Assembly (NCBI GenBank): GCA_018304465.1
Contig: JAGVWC010000009.1
Location: 62,001-126,000 of the forward strand
Reading direction: 5' to 3'
From: Candidatus Iainarchaeum sp.
Lineage (GTDB): Archaea; Iainarchaeota; Iainarchaeia; Iainarchaeales; JAGVWC01
DNA length: 64,000 nucleotides
In this document: in pieces, positions 1 to 8,235 of the stretch
Layout: each line of letters starts with the position of its first letter
Position numbering within the stretch: the stretch's first letter is position 1
Notes under the pieces: generated by a model
Told to the model about the DNA's origin: nothing
The model's input: the letters and a program-made list of their open reading frames with translations, nothing else
Database searches by the model: none
Program-made: the position numbers and the translations under genes

Positions 1-2
1 AA

Positions 3-560
3 TTGTTGGGAAGCGGCCATGAATATGGTGTAAAGTTTACATACCGGGTTCAGGACCAAGCCGGCGGGATTCCGCAAGCGATTGGTTTGGCGGAAGGATT
101 TGTCGGGGACGACAAGTTTGTGTCGGTGAACGGGGATAATATTTTGTTTGAAAACATCAAGCCGTTTGTGGACGAATTCGAAAAAGGAAAAGAAGAAGCC
201 CGGATTTTGTTGTACAACGGTTCAAGAGAAGATGCCCAGAAATCCGGCGTTGCCGTGCTGGAAGGCGACAAGGTGTTAAAGATCGTGGAAAAACCCAAGG
301 ATCCACCCAGCAATTGGATTTCAATCGGTGTTTTGATGTTCACGCCAGGCGTGTTTGATATCATCAAGACGCTAAAGCCAAGTGCGCGGGGAGAACTCGA
401 GATTTCGGATGTGCAAAACGAGTATATTCGACGCGGAACATTGAAAGCCAGTAAATTGCGCGACGAATGGCTGGATGCGGGAACGATTGATGAACTGGTG
501 CGCGTGAACCAGATCATTGCCGAACACGAACAAAAGAAAAAAAGGGATTCTTATACATAA
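3..560 (+). CDS. Sugar-phosphate nucleotidyltransferase, RmlA-like, 5' truncated by window edge
   Basis: This is the C-terminal part of an NDP-sugar pyrophosphorylase, which joins a hexose 1-phosphate to an NTP to make an activated sugar. The visible part has the AxGLAEGFVGDD-like stretch and the GDN metal-binding motif, then EKPKDPPSNW and a WLDAGT box, in the order found in glucose-1-phosphate thymidylyltransferases. The N-terminal signature G-G-x-GTRL is missing because the frame is already open at base 1, so the TTG at 3 is not a real start. A glycosyltransferase follows after 6 bases, which fits a surface-glycan operon. The sugar and nucleotide cannot be told from this fragment. Confidence 0.85.
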   Translation: MLGSGHEYGVKFTYRVQDQAGGIPQAIGLAEGFVGDDKFVSVNGDNILFENIKPFVDEFEKGKEEARILLYNGSREDAQKSGVAVLEGDKVLKIVEKPKDPPSNWISIGVLMFTPGVFDIIKTLKPSARGELEISDVQNEYIRRGTLKASKLRDEWLDAGTIDELVRVNQIIAEHEQKKKRDSYT

Positions 561-566
561 CGTGGT

Positions 567-1538
567 GTGGGTTTGCAGCGATTCATCTCCGTCGTGATTC
601 CGGTTCACACCCGGCGTTCGGAATTGGAAAAAAACCTGTTAGCTTTAGAGCGGCAAACGTATCCCAAAACAAGGTTTGAAGTCGTTTGCGTTGGGCAAAA
701 CGAAAACGCGCTTCCTGAGTCGTTTTGCAGACCCGAACGGTTTTCGAAGACGCGGAAGAATTTTTCTTTTTTTTCGATTCCGTCGCGCTGGCCGGATGCC
801 AAAAGAAACGCGGGAATCAAAAAAAGCCGGGGGGAAATCGTCGCGTTTACGGATGACGATTGTCTCGTGGCCGAGGATTGGCTGGAAAAAATAAACCTGG
901 CGTTCGAACAGAACCCAAAAATCGCGGGAGTCGAGGGAAAAACCGTCGGACAATCCGAATTGTTGTTTTCACACGCGACAAAAAACGAGTGCGGGGGGCT
1001 GTATCCGACGTGCAACATGGCTTTTCAAAAAAACGCGTTGCAACAAGTGAACGGGTTCGATGAACGATACCATTTTTTCCGCGAAGACATCGACTTGGCG
1101 TTTGCAGTTCAGAAAAACGCCGGACCGATTGTTTTTGACGATCACGTGGTCGTGGTGCATCCCGAGCGAAAAACGAGTGGGTTGTCCGTGTTAAACGAAT
1201 TGAAGATGTTTCGCGGAGACGTGCTGTTGTTCAAAAAATATCCAGCCGAATACAAACGAACGTTTGGTTGGCTTGGAAAAGGCGCGTTGAAACAATCATT
1301 CGCGACGTTTTTTTTGTTGGTCATGTTTTCGGTTTTTTTGGAACTGGGTTTTCCGGTCGCGGCGTTGGGAATGGTGTTCGCGTGGATCGTGTTCAAGTTT
1401 TTCTTATTGATGCGAAAGAAAAAATTTTCGTTAATCGAGGGAGTTTTGTTTTTGATCGCAAGCGGGGCAAAGGATTTGCTCGCCCCGGTTTATTATTTCA
1501 AGTATTGGCTTGAAGTAAATGAAAAAGAAAAGGGATGA
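567..1538 (+). CDS. Family 2 glycosyltransferase with C-terminal membrane segments
   Basis: A GT-A fold glycosyltransferase, 323 residues. It begins SVVIPVHTR and carries the nucleotide/metal-binding acidic box FTDDDCLVAEDW near residue 95 and the acceptor-site REDIDLAF motif near residue 173, both usual for GT2 enzymes. Two hydrophobic helices near residues 240-285 should hold it in the membrane. The GTG at 567 lies 6 bases after the upstream nucleotidyltransferase stop; a TTG at 573 is an alternative. It probably adds a sugar to a lipid-linked or cell-surface glycan. Donor and acceptor are unknown. Confidence 0.85.
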   Translation: MGLQRFISVVIPVHTRRSELEKNLLALERQTYPKTRFEVVCVGQNENALPESFCRPERFSKTRKNFSFFSIPSRWPDAKRNAGIKKSRGEIVAFTDDDCLVAEDWLEKINLAFEQNPKIAGVEGKTVGQSELLFSHATKNECGGLYPTCNMAFQKNALQQVNGFDERYHFFREDIDLAFAVQKNAGPIVFDDHVVVVHPERKTSGLSVLNELKMFRGDVLLFKKYPAEYKRTFGWLGKGALKQSFATFFLLVMFSVFLELGFPVAALGMVFAWIVFKFFLLMRKKKFSLIEGVLFLIASGAKDLLAPVYYFKYWLEVNEKEKG

Positions 1539-1602
1539 CCGTGGGAAAATCGGTTGTTTTTGAACAGGATTTTTATCTTGCAAAACAGGGTTGAATGGAA
1601 AA

Positions 1603-1610
1603 GTATTTAT
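1603..1610 (+). promoter_or_regulatory. TATA-box-like element for the TIM-barrel gene
   Basis: GTATTTAT lies about 27 bases before the ATG at 1635. That spacing suits a nearly leaderless archaeal transcript and argues against the longer ORF start at 1554. Confidence 0.45.
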
Positions 1611-1634
1611 CACTCAAAAACAAAGGGTTTACGA

Positions 1635-2618
1635 ATGGAAAAAAAGTGGTGGAACGGCGTCGTTTTCGAGCAAGACATTTACCTGGCGAAGGAATCCGAG
1701 GCCCGTGCCCGGATGAAAATCGCCGAAAAAGCAAAGCAAATCGGTTTTTTGCGGTTTGGCGGCGAATTTTTGTTTATGAAATCAAATGATGTTCAAGATT
1801 TGGAAAAACAGGAAGAATTGGCCAGGGAAATTTTCAAGCAGCATGAGAACTTGTTTGACGAAACCTATTTTTCGATTCATTGCCCATGGATTCCAACGGA
1901 TTCGACTTCGATTGAAACCAGCTTGGAAGCGCTGCAGACGCTTGAAAAATTATTGTCATTTGCCCCCGATTTGGTGTCGGTGATTAATCTTCATTTTGGA
2001 ATCGTTCCGCTGGACCGAAAATCCGTTTTCGATTCGTTCGAGAAAAAAAAAGAGGTGTTGGAGACGCTGGGAGGAGTATTGAATGATTTGAACCATAACG
2101 ACCAACGAATTTGCGTCGAAACGATTCTGATGCCATCGGATCTGCCGGATTCTTTTTTTTATTCGGGAATGCTTCCAAGCGATTTCAAATTTTTGACAAA
2201 AAACAAAAACGTCGGAGTCACGATTGATACGTGTCACGCCGGTATCAGCCAGGAGAATTGCCGGGAAATGCTTCAAAAAAACGCGTTATGCGAAGGATTG
2301 GAAAAAAAAGATTTGGACGAAGTCAACGCGCTTGCCAAAGACCCGATCGAAGCGTATCTGTCGCTTGGAAACAAGATTTGGCATGTTCATTATTCGGATT
2401 ATAAAAATCGACCCGGACAAAAGCCTTTGCACGGGCCCCCGTTTCCGGATGGAGAACGAAACGAAAACGATTTGTGGAAAGATTTGGAACGGATCCGAAA
2501 AGCGACGGACAAAAAAAAGCTGGGTGCGACGCTTGAAATCGTTGAAACCGATTATTTGACGTGTTCCAATATGTGGCAAAGCCTGCAATGGATCGCGCGA
2601 CAAGGGGGATCAAAATGA
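1635..2618 (+). CDS. Xylose-isomerase-like TIM-barrel protein (sugar isomerase / AP endonuclease family 2)
   Basis: A protein of the sugar phosphate isomerase/epimerase superfamily. Metal-ligand-type motifs appear in barrel order: SIHCPW, NLHFGI, CVETIL, TIDTCHAG, HVHYSDY and LEIVETD near the C-terminus, about 327 residues in all. The ORF is open from 1554, but ATG 1635 (MEKKWWNG) is preferred because of the TATA-like box 27 bases upstream. Its end overlaps the next nucleotidyltransferase by ATGA, so the two are co-translated. The neighbours suggest an isomerase or epimerase acting on a sugar intermediate, but an endonuclease IV-like role cannot be excluded. Confidence 0.75.
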   Translation: MEKKWWNGVVFEQDIYLAKESEARARMKIAEKAKQIGFLRFGGEFLFMKSNDVQDLEKQEELAREIFKQHENLFDETYFSIHCPWIPTDSTSIETSLEALQTLEKLLSFAPDLVSVINLHFGIVPLDRKSVFDSFEKKKEVLETLGGVLNDLNHNDQRICVETILMPSDLPDSFFYSGMLPSDFKFLTKNKNVGVTIDTCHAGISQENCREMLQKNALCEGLEKKDLDEVNALAKDPIEAYLSLGNKIWHVHYSDYKNRPGQKPLHGPPFPDGERNENDLWKDLERIRKATDKKKLGATLEIVETDYLTCSNMWQSLQWIARQGGSK

Positions 2619-3340
2619 ATTTGGGAATTCGAAAAGCATTCGTGTTGGCCGGCGGAAAAGGGGAACGTTTGCGACCATTGACCTTGGAAACCGCAAAACC
2701 GCTCGTCGAAGTCGCGGGAAAACCGATTCTTCAATGGAACCTTGAGCTGCTTCGGTCGTACGGCGTCGAAGAAGTTGTTCTTGGAATCGGTCATATGGGT
2801 CACCAGGTACAACATTTTTTCAAGGACGGAGAGGATTTGGGAATCGCGATCGCGTACAGCGTCGAAAAAGATTTTCTTGGGACCGCGGGCGCGCTCAAAT
2901 TGGCCGAGCATTTTTTGGACGACGAGGAAACCTTCATCATGATGAATGGCGACGAAGTCAAAGACGTTTTTTTTGACAAAGTAAAGAGCGTGTACGAAAA
3001 AAACGACGCGCAGGGCTGTATTTCATTGACCCGCGTGAAAGACGTTTCCGAATTCGGGTCCGTGAAACTGGATGGCGAGCGAATCACGGCGTTTTTGGAA
3101 AAAAGCCAGTCGCCGCAAAACGAACAAGGACTCGTGAATTGCGGAGCGTATGTTCTTTCAAATCAGGTGTTTGATTTGATTCCAAAAGAACAAAAGGTTT
3201 CGATTGAAAAAGACGTGTTTCCGAAGCTTGCGGAACAAAAACGCTTGTTTGGAATCGAGTCAACGGGACAATGGTTTCCAACAGATGATTTACCGCGGCT
3301 TGAAAACGCCCGAAGTGGATGGAAAACAACTTTTAAATGA
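2615..3340 (+). CDS. NDP-sugar pyrophosphorylase (mannose-1-phosphate guanylyltransferase-like)
   Basis: A complete nucleotidyltransferase of 241 residues. It starts FVLAGGKGERLRPLT, the NTP-binding signature, followed by AKPLVEVAGKPI, the acidic MNGDEV box and a C-terminal EKDVFPKLA and FPTDDLPRL region. ATG 2615 is chosen over the longer frame from 2561 because it overlaps the previous stop as ATGA and follows a strong AAGGGGG ribosome site. It is short for the family and lacks the C-terminal left-handed beta helix of acetyltransferase-fused forms. It likely makes GDP- or UDP-activated sugar for the linked glycosyltransferase. Confidence 0.85.
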   Translation: MNLGIRKAFVLAGGKGERLRPLTLETAKPLVEVAGKPILQWNLELLRSYGVEEVVLGIGHMGHQVQHFFKDGEDLGIAIAYSVEKDFLGTAGALKLAEHFLDDEETFIMMNGDEVKDVFFDKVKSVYEKNDAQGCISLTRVKDVSEFGSVKLDGERITAFLEKSQSPQNEQGLVNCGAYVLSNQVFDLIPKEQKVSIEKDVFPKLAEQKRLFGIESTGQWFPTDDLPRLENARSGWKTTFK

Positions 3341-3370
3341 ATCCCCCCATAAAACCGGTATCGCGATTAC

Positions 3371-3901
3371 ATGGAATTACGAGAACACATTCGAACCATT
3401 TCGGATTTTCCAAAACAAGGCGTTTTATTTAAGGATATCACGCCGCTTTTAGCGAACAAAAAGGCTTTTCGGCAATGCGTTGATGAAATCGTCGAGCATT
3501 ATTTAACGAAAGGAATTCATTTTGACAAAGTTGTGAGTGCCGAATCCCGTGGATTTATTTTTGGTTCTGTGCTCGCGTATGAATTTCATGCAGGATTTGT
3601 TCCATTGCGAAAACCCGGAAAATTGCCATGTAGTTGCATCCGGGAGGAATTCAAAACCGAATATTCCACTGATGCATTTGAAATGCATGCGGATGCATTA
3701 CGACCAGAGGAATCGGTATTAGTCGTTGATGATATAATTGCCAGTGGAGGAACACTGGAAGCCGCAGCGCGGTTGGTGGAACGAAGCGGCGCAAAAGTCG
3801 AAGGAATTTGTTGTGTAATTGAGTTGCCGTTTTTGGGCGGAAAAGAAAAAATAAAAAAATACGATTTTTTTTCGTTGTTTTCATTTGAGAAAGGCGAATG
3901 A
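3371..3901 (+). CDS. apt: Adenine phosphoribosyltransferase
   Basis: Converts adenine plus PRPP to AMP in purine salvage. It is 176 residues, the normal size, with the N-terminal IRTISDFPKQGVLFKDITPLL block typical of Apt, the SRGFIFG flexible-loop region and the PRPP-binding motif VLVVDDIIASGGT. A TATA-like CTTTTAAA about 37 bases before the ATG fits a short leader. Its stop overlaps the start of the methylthioadenosine phosphorylase gene as ATGA, so the adenine released by that enzyme can be recaptured directly. Confidence 0.95.
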   Translation: MELREHIRTISDFPKQGVLFKDITPLLANKKAFRQCVDEIVEHYLTKGIHFDKVVSAESRGFIFGSVLAYEFHAGFVPLRKPGKLPCSCIREEFKTEYSTDAFEMHADALRPEESVLVVDDIIASGGTLEAAARLVERSGAKVEGICCVIELPFLGGKEKIKKYDFFSLFSFEKGE

Positions 3902-4683
3902 AGATGATTGGAATTATTGGGGGAACCGGGTTGGAAGACTCGAAAATCCTAAAAAATACGGAAGAGAAAACAGTTTCCACGCCGTGGGGAGATCCTTCAA
4001 GTCCGATTACGCTCGGGGAAATTGCGGGAAAAAAAGTAGCGATTTTGTCTCGGCATGGACGAAAACACCAGTTTAATCCAACCAAAGTGAATTATCGCGC
4101 CAATATTTGGGCATTAAAAGAGCTGGGATGTCATCGGTTACTTGCGTCCACGGCGTGCGGTTCTTTGCAGGAAGAAATGCATCCGGGAGAACTCGTAATT
4201 GCGGATAATTTTATCGATTGGACACGTCATCGAACCGTTACTTTTTTTGAAAAAGACCAAGTGGCACATGTTCCCATGGCGGACCCGTTTTGTCCGACGT
4301 TGCGAAAGAATTTAGCCGACTCCGCAAAAGAGCTCAATCTTTCTTTTCATTCAAAAGGAACCATTGTAACCATTGAGGGCCCTCGTTTTTCAACGCGTGC
4401 CGAAAGCCATTTGTTTCGATCTATAAAAGCCGATGTGATTAACATGACCACGGTCCCGGAAGTGATTCTTGCGCGGGAAGCCGGCATGTGCTATGCGACT
4501 ATTGCGTTGGTAACGGATTATGATTGCTGGAAAGAAACCGAAGAAAGCGTGGATATTGCAACTGTGCTTCGGGTAATGAAGCAAAATGCGGAGAACGCTA
4601 AAATGCTTTTTATCCAAACCATTTCAAAAATTGAGGACGATCGGTGCCATTGCCAGCAATTCATTGAAAAATCCTTACTCTAA
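3898..4683 (+). CDS. mtnP: S-methyl-5'-thioadenosine phosphorylase
   Basis: Phosphorolyses methylthioadenosine, the by-product of polyamine and SAM metabolism, to adenine and methylthioribose 1-phosphate. The sequence has the family order: GIIGGTGLED, SRHGRKHQFNP phosphate-binding region, ANIWALKELG, ACGSLQ, EGPRFSTRAES and INMTTVPEVILARE, ending VTDYDCW for the base site. Length 261 is normal. It is translationally coupled to apt by an ATGA overlap. A related purine nucleoside phosphorylase role is possible, but the MTTVPE block and the apt pairing favour MTAP. Confidence 0.93.
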   Translation: MKMIGIIGGTGLEDSKILKNTEEKTVSTPWGDPSSPITLGEIAGKKVAILSRHGRKHQFNPTKVNYRANIWALKELGCHRLLASTACGSLQEEMHPGELVIADNFIDWTRHRTVTFFEKDQVAHVPMADPFCPTLRKNLADSAKELNLSFHSKGTIVTIEGPRFSTRAESHLFRSIKADVINMTTVPEVILAREAGMCYATIALVTDYDCWKETEESVDIATVLRVMKQNAENAKMLFIQTISKIEDDRCHCQQFIEKSLL

Positions 4684-4712
4684 AAATATACATAAGGAGA
4701 ATTTTTCGAGGT

Positions 4713-5180
4713 TTGTTTTTCGTGAACGTAAAGGGTAATCTGATCACGGCATGGATGCATTTGCTGGTTTTTCACGAGTTAAACCGGCTGCGCGTGACGC
4801 ATGAATGGCCGATCGAGAAAATTTTACCCGAAAAAACGGTGCTTCTCACCAAAAACGGTTCGGTGCGATCGGGAAGATTCGATTTTTTGGTTCAAACCAA
4901 GGACAAGTCCATCGGAATTGAAGTGTTGACGCGTCCAAGTCAGGGAAAACTCAAGCAAAAACTCGCTTACGCAAGCGAAGTGGACGAATTCGTGTTCGTG
5001 GTTCCAAAAGAAGCGCTGGAATTCTACAAGAAAAAAGATCACAAAATTCCAAGCAGAGTCCGGCCGAGTTTTTTCGGAAAAGAATTCAAAAGCCCGAACC
5101 TGAAAGCCTGGATCGTTGATCTGGCAGACGGACGCATTCTGAAAAAAAGCGTTTTTTCAAAAGTATTCAACACGAAGTGA
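4713..5180 (+). CDS. Hypothetical protein, possible PD-(D/E)XK nuclease-like fold
   Basis: I do not recognise the family. The 155-residue protein contains GRFDFLVQTKDKSIGIEVLT near residues 52-70, followed by a Lys-rich helix. A D-(x)n-E-x-L/T pattern on two adjacent strands is what small restriction-endonuclease-like proteins show, so a DNA-processing or decayed nuclease fold is an inference only. The TTG start at 4713 follows AAGGAGA by 12 bases; GTG 4722 is an alternative. It stands alone between mtnP and the prenyl reductase. Confidence 0.6.
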   Translation: MFFVNVKGNLITAWMHLLVFHELNRLRVTHEWPIEKILPEKTVLLTKNGSVRSGRFDFLVQTKDKSIGIEVLTRPSQGKLKQKLAYASEVDEFVFVVPKEALEFYKKKDHKIPSRVRPSFFGKEFKSPNLKAWIVDLADGRILKKSVFSKVFNTK

Positions 5181-5282
5181 GCCGCGACCGGTAATTTTGT
5201 TTTCCGAAACACAAGCCCTCTAAAACCCTTATCGTCAGGCATAAAAAGACTTTGATGAATTTTCCCTATTGGAGCGATTTTG

Positions 5283-6428
5283 ATGTCAACCGTGGCAATT
5301 GTAGGAGCGGGACCAGCCGGATTGAAAACGGCGGCACACTTGGCCAAGGAAGGCATTGACGTCACGGTGTTGGAAGAACACGAAAAAGTCGGGGAACCCT
5401 GCAATTGTTCTGGACTCATCAGCGTGGAGGGCGCCAAAAAAGCCGATTTGCCGCTGGATGACTGTTTAATCGGAAAAATAACAGGAGCCAAACTTTTTGC
5501 TCCAAACAACGCGATGCTGGTGGTTCAGCGAAACACAGCGGTTGCAAAAGTCGTGGACCGCGCCAAACTGGATCAGTTACTGGCCAAAGAAGCCCAGAAA
5601 TTCGGCGCGAATATCCGAAGCAAAAGCCGCCTGATCGATATCCGGAACGAAACCTTGTTTTTGGAGTCAAGCGGCCGCGGAGAAATTTTAAAAAGCAAGA
5701 TCGTGGTGGGTGCCGATGGTCCGAGTTCGAAAGTGCGAAATCTCATGGGAATCGAAGCCGGAATGAACGATTTCATCCATTCGTACCAGGTGCGCGCCGA
5801 AGGCGTGTTCGATCCGAATTTTGTCGAATTGTATTTCGGCGGGTTTGCGGTTAATTTTTTCGCGTGGGTAGTACCCGAATCCAAAAGCGTGGCCAAAGTC
5901 GGGCTCGGATGCAAAACCGGTTTGAATCCGAAGAATCAATTCGAAGCGTTTTTGAAGGCAAAGCAGATGGAATTGTACGATCGATTCGAGGAAAAAAGTT
6001 TTTTGATTCCGTGTCGAAAACCCTTGAACAGTCTCGTGGCGCAAAACAAGCTGTTGGTGGGCGACGCGGCGTTCCAAACCAAGGCGACGACCGGGGGCGG
6101 GATCGTGACCAGTTCGCTTGCGGGAAAACTCGCGGCGGAAACGATTCGCGAGCATTTGTTTGAGAAAAAAAAACTCGAAAATTACAACAAAAAACTCGAT
6201 TGGCTTAACAAGGAACTCAACATGCATTGGAAGATTCACAATTATTATACCAAATTAAACGACAACCAGGTCAATAAACTGTTTGAAAAAGCCAAGAAAG
6301 CAAAAGTCGAGGAATTGCTGTCGGATTACGGCAACATGGATTTTCCCACGCAGTTCATTCCGAAATTGGTTTCGAATCCGCGCGTGATCTTTTTCTTGCC
6401 GGACGTGCTGCAATTCTGGCGAAGCTGA
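5283..6428 (+). CDS. Geranylgeranyl reductase family FAD-dependent oxidoreductase
   Basis: A flavoprotein of 381 residues, expected to saturate the isoprenoid chains of archaeal membrane lipids at the membrane surface. The N-terminal Rossmann motif IVGAGPAGLKTAAHLA with ELEEH-like strand end binds FAD. GEPCNCSG matches the conserved Cys-containing box near the flavin. VGDAAFQTKATTGGG is the second FAD-contact motif, usual in this family as GDAA(x)6-GGGI. ATG 5283 is preferred over TTG 5280; GGAGCG lies 7-12 bases upstream. Which lipid intermediate it reduces cannot be told from the sequence, since archaea carry several paralogues. Confidence 0.9.
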   Translation: MSTVAIVGAGPAGLKTAAHLAKEGIDVTVLEEHEKVGEPCNCSGLISVEGAKKADLPLDDCLIGKITGAKLFAPNNAMLVVQRNTAVAKVVDRAKLDQLLAKEAQKFGANIRSKSRLIDIRNETLFLESSGRGEILKSKIVVGADGPSSKVRNLMGIEAGMNDFIHSYQVRAEGVFDPNFVELYFGGFAVNFFAWVVPESKSVAKVGLGCKTGLNPKNQFEAFLKAKQMELYDRFEEKSFLIPCRKPLNSLVAQNKLLVGDAAFQTKATTGGGIVTSSLAGKLAAETIREHLFEKKKLENYNKKLDWLNKELNMHWKIHNYYTKLNDNQVNKLFEKAKKAKVEELLSDYGNMDFPTQFIPKLVSNPRVIFFLPDVLQFWRS

Positions 6429-6497
6429 AAAATAGGACGCCAGGAAGCCCGATTGGAACCCCGATCGAAATAATAATTTGTCGGGATTTGTTTGTAC

Positions 6498-6812
6498 ATG
6501 ATTTCTTTTTCGGAAAAAGTATTCGCGGCCATGAAGCGGATTCCAAAGGGCAAAGTGTCGACCTATCGGGAAATAGCCAAATTCATCGGAAAACCCAACG
6601 CTTTTCGGGCCGTGGGGAACACGTGCAATAAGAACCCGAACGCGCCAAGAGTCCCCTGTCATCGCGTGGTAAAATCGGACGGTCGGGTCGGCGGATACGC
6701 GTTTGGAGAAAAAAAGAAAATTTTGTTGCTTCAAAACGAGGGGATCAAGGTTAAAAAAGGAAGAATTCTCAATTTTGAAGATTGTTTATTGAAAACATCA
6801 GAAGGAAGGTGA
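6498..6812 (+). CDS. Methylated-DNA-protein cysteine methyltransferase, short form
   Basis: The DNA-binding and catalytic domain of an O6-alkylguanine-DNA alkyltransferase. PCHRVV holds the acceptor cysteine, the RAVGN box holds the arginine finger region, and VSTYREIA is the recognition helix start. At about 104 residues it lacks the N-terminal ribonuclease-H-like domain of full Ogt/Ada proteins. The catalytic Cys is present, so it is not an alkyltransferase-like (ATL) protein with a replaced cysteine. Start could be TTG 6492 or ATG 6498. It ends 4 bases before the next gene, suggesting co-transcription with the two downstream genes. Confidence 0.88.
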   Translation: MISFSEKVFAAMKRIPKGKVSTYREIAKFIGKPNAFRAVGNTCNKNPNAPRVPCHRVVKSDGRVGGYAFGEKKKILLLQNEGIKVKKGRILNFEDCLLKTSEGR

Positions 6813-6816
6813 AAAA

Positions 6817-7128
6817 TTGCCTCGACGAAACCAACGAAAAGATTCGAATCGCAGCCGAAAATTCATTCGCGTTCGAAAACCGCGTAGTGCCGGATCGCAA
6901 GTCGCGCAGGCGTTTAATGTTCCGATCGGAAGCAAGATTCGAAGAAAATACAATCCGCTGGCCCGAAGAAAAAAATTCGATGTCGTGCAATCCAGAACCG
7001 CGGGCCTAAAAGTCAGACTGAACCCCGGAATGACCCTACAATTGGCCCTTGAAAAGCTTAAGAAGCTGGGAAAAAAAGAATCAAAAGGAAAATTAGTGCC
7101 GAAATCAAAACGCAGAGGCGACCAATGA
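6817..7128 (+). CDS. Small highly basic hypothetical protein
   Basis: I do not recognise this 103-residue protein. It is very rich in Arg and Lys, especially in the first 60 residues (RRNQRK, RKFIRVRKPR, KIRRKYNPLARRKK), with a shorter helical segment (ALEKLKKLGKKE) and a basic tail. That suggests nucleic-acid or ribosome binding. The TTG start is supported by GAAGGAAGGTGA just upstream, and its stop overlaps the DAHP synthase start as ATGA. The coupling to both neighbours makes it a real gene, but no function can be assigned. Confidence 0.75.
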   Translation: MPRRNQRKDSNRSRKFIRVRKPRSAGSQVAQAFNVPIGSKIRRKYNPLARRKKFDVVQSRTAGLKVRLNPGMTLQLALEKLKKLGKKESKGKLVPKSKRRGDQ

Positions 7129-7940
7129 CCAAAATGCCGCTGTATTTGCGAAAAAACACGTCCGACCAATCGGTCGTAAAAGTCGGTCCTGTGCGCATTG
7201 GCGGGCCGAAAATCGCGGTGATCGCGGGACCGTGTTCCGTGGAATCCGAAGCCCAGTTGTTGCTTTGCGCGGAATTCCTGAAAAAAAGCGGGATCAAAAT
7301 CATGCGCGCCTCGGCGTTCAAACCGCGGACCAGCCCGTATTCGTTTCAGGGATTAGGCGAAGAAGGCCTCAAGTTGTTGTCCAAAGTCGGCCATCAAACG
7401 GGGCTTGCAGTTGAAACCGAGGTCATGGATGTACGCGATGTGGCGGTTGCGGCCAAGTACGTGGATGTATTGCGGGTAGGAGCGCGCAACATGCAAAATT
7501 ACGATTTGCTGGAAGAAATGGGAAAACAGAAAAAACCGGTGATTTTGAAAAACGGTCTTGCAGCCACGATGGACGAATTCCTAAACGCTGCGGAGTACAT
7601 TCTTAAAGAAGGAAACCCGAATGTTATCTTATGTTTGCGGGGAATTCGGACTTTTGAAACCAAAACCCGTTTTTCGTTTGATCCCGGTTTGATTCCGGCG
7701 CTCAAACACGAAACCCATTTACCGGTAATCGTAGACCCGTCGCATCCGGCGGGAAAACGTGAATTCGTTCCGGCAATCGCGCGCGCGGCGATCGCGGCCG
7801 GAGCGGATGGATTACTGATCGAAGTGCATCCGAATCCCGTGCTCGCGTTAAGCGACAACGACCAGCAGCTGGATTTTCCGGAATTCGAAAAACTGCTCGG
7901 CGAGTTAAAACGCGTGACGATTGCTGTCGGCAGGCAATAA
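7125..7940 (+). CDS. aroF: 3-deoxy-7-phosphoheptulonate synthase (DAHP synthase, type I-beta)
   Basis: Condenses phosphoenolpyruvate and erythrose 4-phosphate in the first step of the shikimate pathway. The family signature GPCSVES, KPRTSPYSFQG, the metal and PEP-binding blocks KNGLAATMDEFLNAAEYI and LCLRGIRTFE, and the VDPSHPAGKR box are all present, 271 residues in total. The lack of an N-terminal regulatory domain matches the small unregulated type I-beta/KDO8P-like form. The start overlaps the basic-protein stop as ATGA. No other aromatic pathway gene is in the window, so the rest of the pathway must be elsewhere. KDO8P synthase is a less likely alternative. Confidence 0.92.
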   Translation: MTKMPLYLRKNTSDQSVVKVGPVRIGGPKIAVIAGPCSVESEAQLLLCAEFLKKSGIKIMRASAFKPRTSPYSFQGLGEEGLKLLSKVGHQTGLAVETEVMDVRDVAVAAKYVDVLRVGARNMQNYDLLEEMGKQKKPVILKNGLAATMDEFLNAAEYILKEGNPNVILCLRGIRTFETKTRFSFDPGLIPALKHETHLPVIVDPSHPAGKREFVPAIARAAIAAGADGLLIEVHPNPVLALSDNDQQLDFPEFEKLLGELKRVTIAVGRQ

Positions 7941-8007
7941 AAAAACAAGCCTGGTTTGGAAACCGCCAACGAGAAGTTCGTCTTCAAAAAAGGATTAAAA
8001 AACCGCT

Positions 8008-8214
8008 TTGACAAGTTTTTTACATGACCATCCAACTTACCTACTTGCAAGGCGACTGAAAAGGTCTAGCGGAGCCGTTCGAAGCCAGTTGTATTATATC
8101 CGGCAACAGCTTCTCGCGGGAAGTCATTTATCCGGCCTATTGAAAAGAAAAAAAATCGACGGGTTCCGAAAAGCGGTTGACGACTCCAAAAACCAAATCG
8201 GAAGGTTAATATAG
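8008..8214 (+). CDS. Doubtful small basic ORF
   Basis: A 68-residue frame fills most of the 295-base gap before the secreted protein gene. The translation is amphipathic and basic (ARRLKRSSGAVRSQLYYIRQQ), which looks like a small nucleic-acid-binding protein. However, the TTG start has no ribosome site and sits only about 12 bases after the AT-rich GATTAAAAAA, and the ORF end overlaps the TATA box of the next gene. It may be a chance ORF. Confidence 0.3.
   Translation: MTSFLHDHPTYLLARRLKRSSGAVRSQLYYIRQQLLAGSHLSGLLKRKKIDGFRKAVDDSKNQIGRLI
8207..8214 (+). promoter_or_regulatory. TATA-box-like element for the cysteine-rich secreted protein
   Basis: TTAATATA is centred about 26 bases before ATG 8236, the spacing for a leaderless archaeal transcript. 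Confidence 0.5.
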
Positions 8215-8235
8215 AGGAATTGACTTGACACACGT

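Noticed and set aside
6498-6812. Alkyltransferase-like protein (ATL) lacking the acceptor cysteine
   Set aside because: The PCHRVV motif retains the cysteine, so an active O6-alkylguanine transferase is more likely.
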